Origin: Chloroflexota bacterium
Lineage (GTDB): Bacteria; Chloroflexota; Limnocylindria; Limnocylindrales; CSP1-4
Length of the DNA stretch: 64,000 nucleotides
Direction: 5' to 3'
Assembly (NCBI GenBank): GCA_015478725.1
Contig: JADMIG010000011.1
Coordinates: 1 to 64,000, forward strand
Below the pieces are notes generated by a model, which searched no databases, had not been told where the DNA came from, and saw only the letters and a list, made by a program, of their open reading frames with translations. A program made the translations under genes and the position numbers. Positions 63,067 through 64,000 of this stretch are shown here, in pieces (position 1 is the first letter of the stretch; every line of letters starts with the position of its first letter).

Positions 63067-64000
63067 GGCCGGATCTCCTGAGGGCGATCGACGGTCGTGA
63101 GCGCCCGGTCCATGGCCGCGGCAGCCTCGTGCCGGAGGGCAGGCACGACGGCTGCGTAGTGCGACGCGGTGATCGCGATGCCGGCATGGCCGAGCCATTC
63201 GCTGATGACGGCCAGCGGGACGCCTTCGGCGAGCATCATCGTCGCCGCGGAGTGCCGGAGATCCCTGAAGGGGACCCGCGGGATCCCGGCCGCGTCCCGG
63301 GCCTGTCCGAACGCCACAGACACGGAGTCCGGGCTGAGGTGCCTGCCGACGGCATCGGTGAACACCAATCCGTCCCGGTCCTGCCAGGCGGAGCCGGCGG
63401 CGACGCGGGCAGCATCCTGCCGGACCCGTTGACGGTCAAGGGCCTCCCGGGCGGTGGCCGGGAGCGGGATCGACCGGCGTGATCGTGCCGACTTCGGCTG
63501 CGCCAGCTCCCAGCCGCGACCGGCCGCCCGGGCGAGCGAGCGGCGGACCGTCAAGGTGCCATTCGCCACGTCCGGCCAGGTCAAGCCGAGCAGCTCGCCG
63601 AGGCGGAGCCCGGTCGTCGCCGCGAGCGCGTACAGCGGGCCATGAGCGGCGTCCGCGGTGGCGTCTAGCAGTCGCCGCACGTCCGGTGCTGCCAGGTAGG
63701 TGACGGGCCGATGCGCGACGTAGGGCGGCCGAGCGTCCGCCGCGGCGTTCCGGCCAACCAGGCCATCCCGGGCGGCATCGCCAAGGGCTCGACGAAGCGT
63801 CGCCCGGACGTGGCGAGCCGTGAGCGGTGAGACGGGCGCGTGCCGCTGGCCATGCTTGCGATCCTCGGCTATCGCGGGTCGCCCGTTCGCCATGAAGCCG
63901 CCGATGGCACGTTCCACGTCGGCCGCCGAGAGGCGGGCCAGGGCCAACCGCCCGAGTGCCGGGATGAGATAGCAGCGGACGTGCATCTCACGCTGGCGCC
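63063..64000 (-). CDS. Tyrosine recombinase/integrase (5' end outside window)
   Basis: The catalytic core is complete: Arg in TTGLRLGELLGLTW, Lys region near SARSRRSIPL, His-x2-Arg-type DLRHSAATMML, His in WLGHAGI and the nucleophile Tyr in ASHYAAV. The N-terminal core-binding domain begins MHVRCYLIPALGRLAL, but the frame stays open to the window edge (RQRE upstream), so the protein continues past 64000. First gene of the element module. Confidence 0.9.
   Translation of the reverse strand, partial: RQREMHVRCYLIPALGRLALARLSAADVERAIGGFMANGRPAIAEDRKHGQRHAPVSPLTARHVRATLRRALGDAARDGLVGRNAAADARPPYVAHRPVTYLAAPDVRRLLDATADAAHGPLYALAATTGLRLGELLGLTWPDVANGTLTVRRSLARAAGRGWELAQPKSARSRRSIPLPATAREALDRQRVRQDAARVAAGSAWQDRDGLVFTDAVGRHLSPDSVSVAFGQARDAAGIPRVPFRDLRHSAATMMLAEGVPLAVISEWLGHAGIAITASHYAAVVPALRHEAAAAMDRALTTVDRPQEIRP

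Larger units (their letters stand above)
55032..64000. mobile_element. Putative tRNA-targeted integrative element (left part; right end outside window)
   Basis: Left edge: tRNA 3'-half at 55032-55082. Contents: decayed YaaC-like gene, lipoprotein remnant, two unknown cargo genes, then a compact minus-strand module (integrase, unknown, short DNA-binding-like, excisionase-like HTH, AAA+ ATPase) with 4- or 8-nt overlaps at three of four junctions. With a minus-strand tRNA, the intact copy would be expected to the right, next to the integrase, just past 64000. Boundaries are inference. Confidence 0.55.

Noticed and set aside
1-64000. CRISPR arrays, rRNA genes, riboswitches or a replication origin
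   Set aside because: No regularly spaced repeats, no rRNA-like conserved blocks, no recognisable aptamer and no DnaA-box cluster seen by eye.

Overview
The window is GC-rich, densely packed bacterial DNA with frequent GTG and some TTG starts and many 4-nt stop/start overlaps (ATGA, GTGA). Composition and gene content (Ser/Ala/Arg-rich proteins, CRP-type regulators, a Tes-like radical SAM protein, actinobacterial/chloroflexal redox families) suggest a soil or sediment Chloroflexota, perhaps a Limnocylindria-like lineage. This is inference from style and family memory; no rRNA or marker gene is present. Several genes are broken by single-base shifts, so either real decay or residual sequencing error is possible.

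Layout. 0.2-8.8 kb (minus): a dipeptide/oligopeptide ABC operon (binding protein, two ATPases, two permeases) with an alpha/beta hydrolase, a GntR/FadR regulator and an M20 peptidase. 9.0-15.0 kb (plus, divergent): IclR regulator, metallophosphoesterase, amino-acid permease, two SDR dehydrogenases and an M24 peptidase. A near-perfect 27-bp palindrome lies between the two arms, and together they look like a peptide or amidated-compound uptake and breakdown locus. 15.3-19.5 kb: IS21 istA relic, MarR regulator with a ClC channel/antiporter, and a frameshifted MFS transporter.

19.5-36 kb is a thiol/redox island: DsrE-like protein (frameshifted), HD-GYP protein, redoxin, glutaredoxin, CcdA, DsbA, methyltransferases, SRPBCC protein, a Tes-like radical SAM enzyme with DUF1684 protein, a flavin disulfide reductase, NAD(P)H-hydrate epimerase and a CRP/FNR regulator. 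Seven TGTGA-N6-TCACG-like boxes sit in its promoter regions. It ends with a UBP zinc finger and a compact mercury operon (MerP-like, MerA, CmtR-type ArsR). 36-41.8 kb: glycosyltransferase, Rieske membrane protein, RibD-like reductase, GTP cyclohydrolase I, truncated haemoglobin and a divergent Cys-rich HTH regulator, then a beta-carbonic anhydrase.

41.8-48.1 kb holds debris (chlorite-dismutase-family fragment, RHS remnant, SRPBCC tail, element ATPase relic) around a GT39 enzyme, a second CRP/FNR regulator and an FAD oxidoreductase. 48.2-53.5 kb is a three-gene c-di-GMP signalling operon (membrane GAF-GGDEF, PAS-PAS histidine kinase-REC, REC-EAL) whose kinase carries a very recent tandem PAS duplication.

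54.4 kb to the right edge appears to be an integrative element: serine-recombinase remnant, a tRNA 3'-half as the probable left attachment site, decayed YaaC-like and lipoprotein genes, two unknown cargo genes, and a tight minus-strand module of tyrosine integrase, unknown protein, short DNA-binding-like protein, excisionase-like HTH protein and a winged-helix AAA+ ATPase. A decayed copy of that ATPase's 3' end at 47.8-48.1 kb shows that a related element was once inserted nearby.
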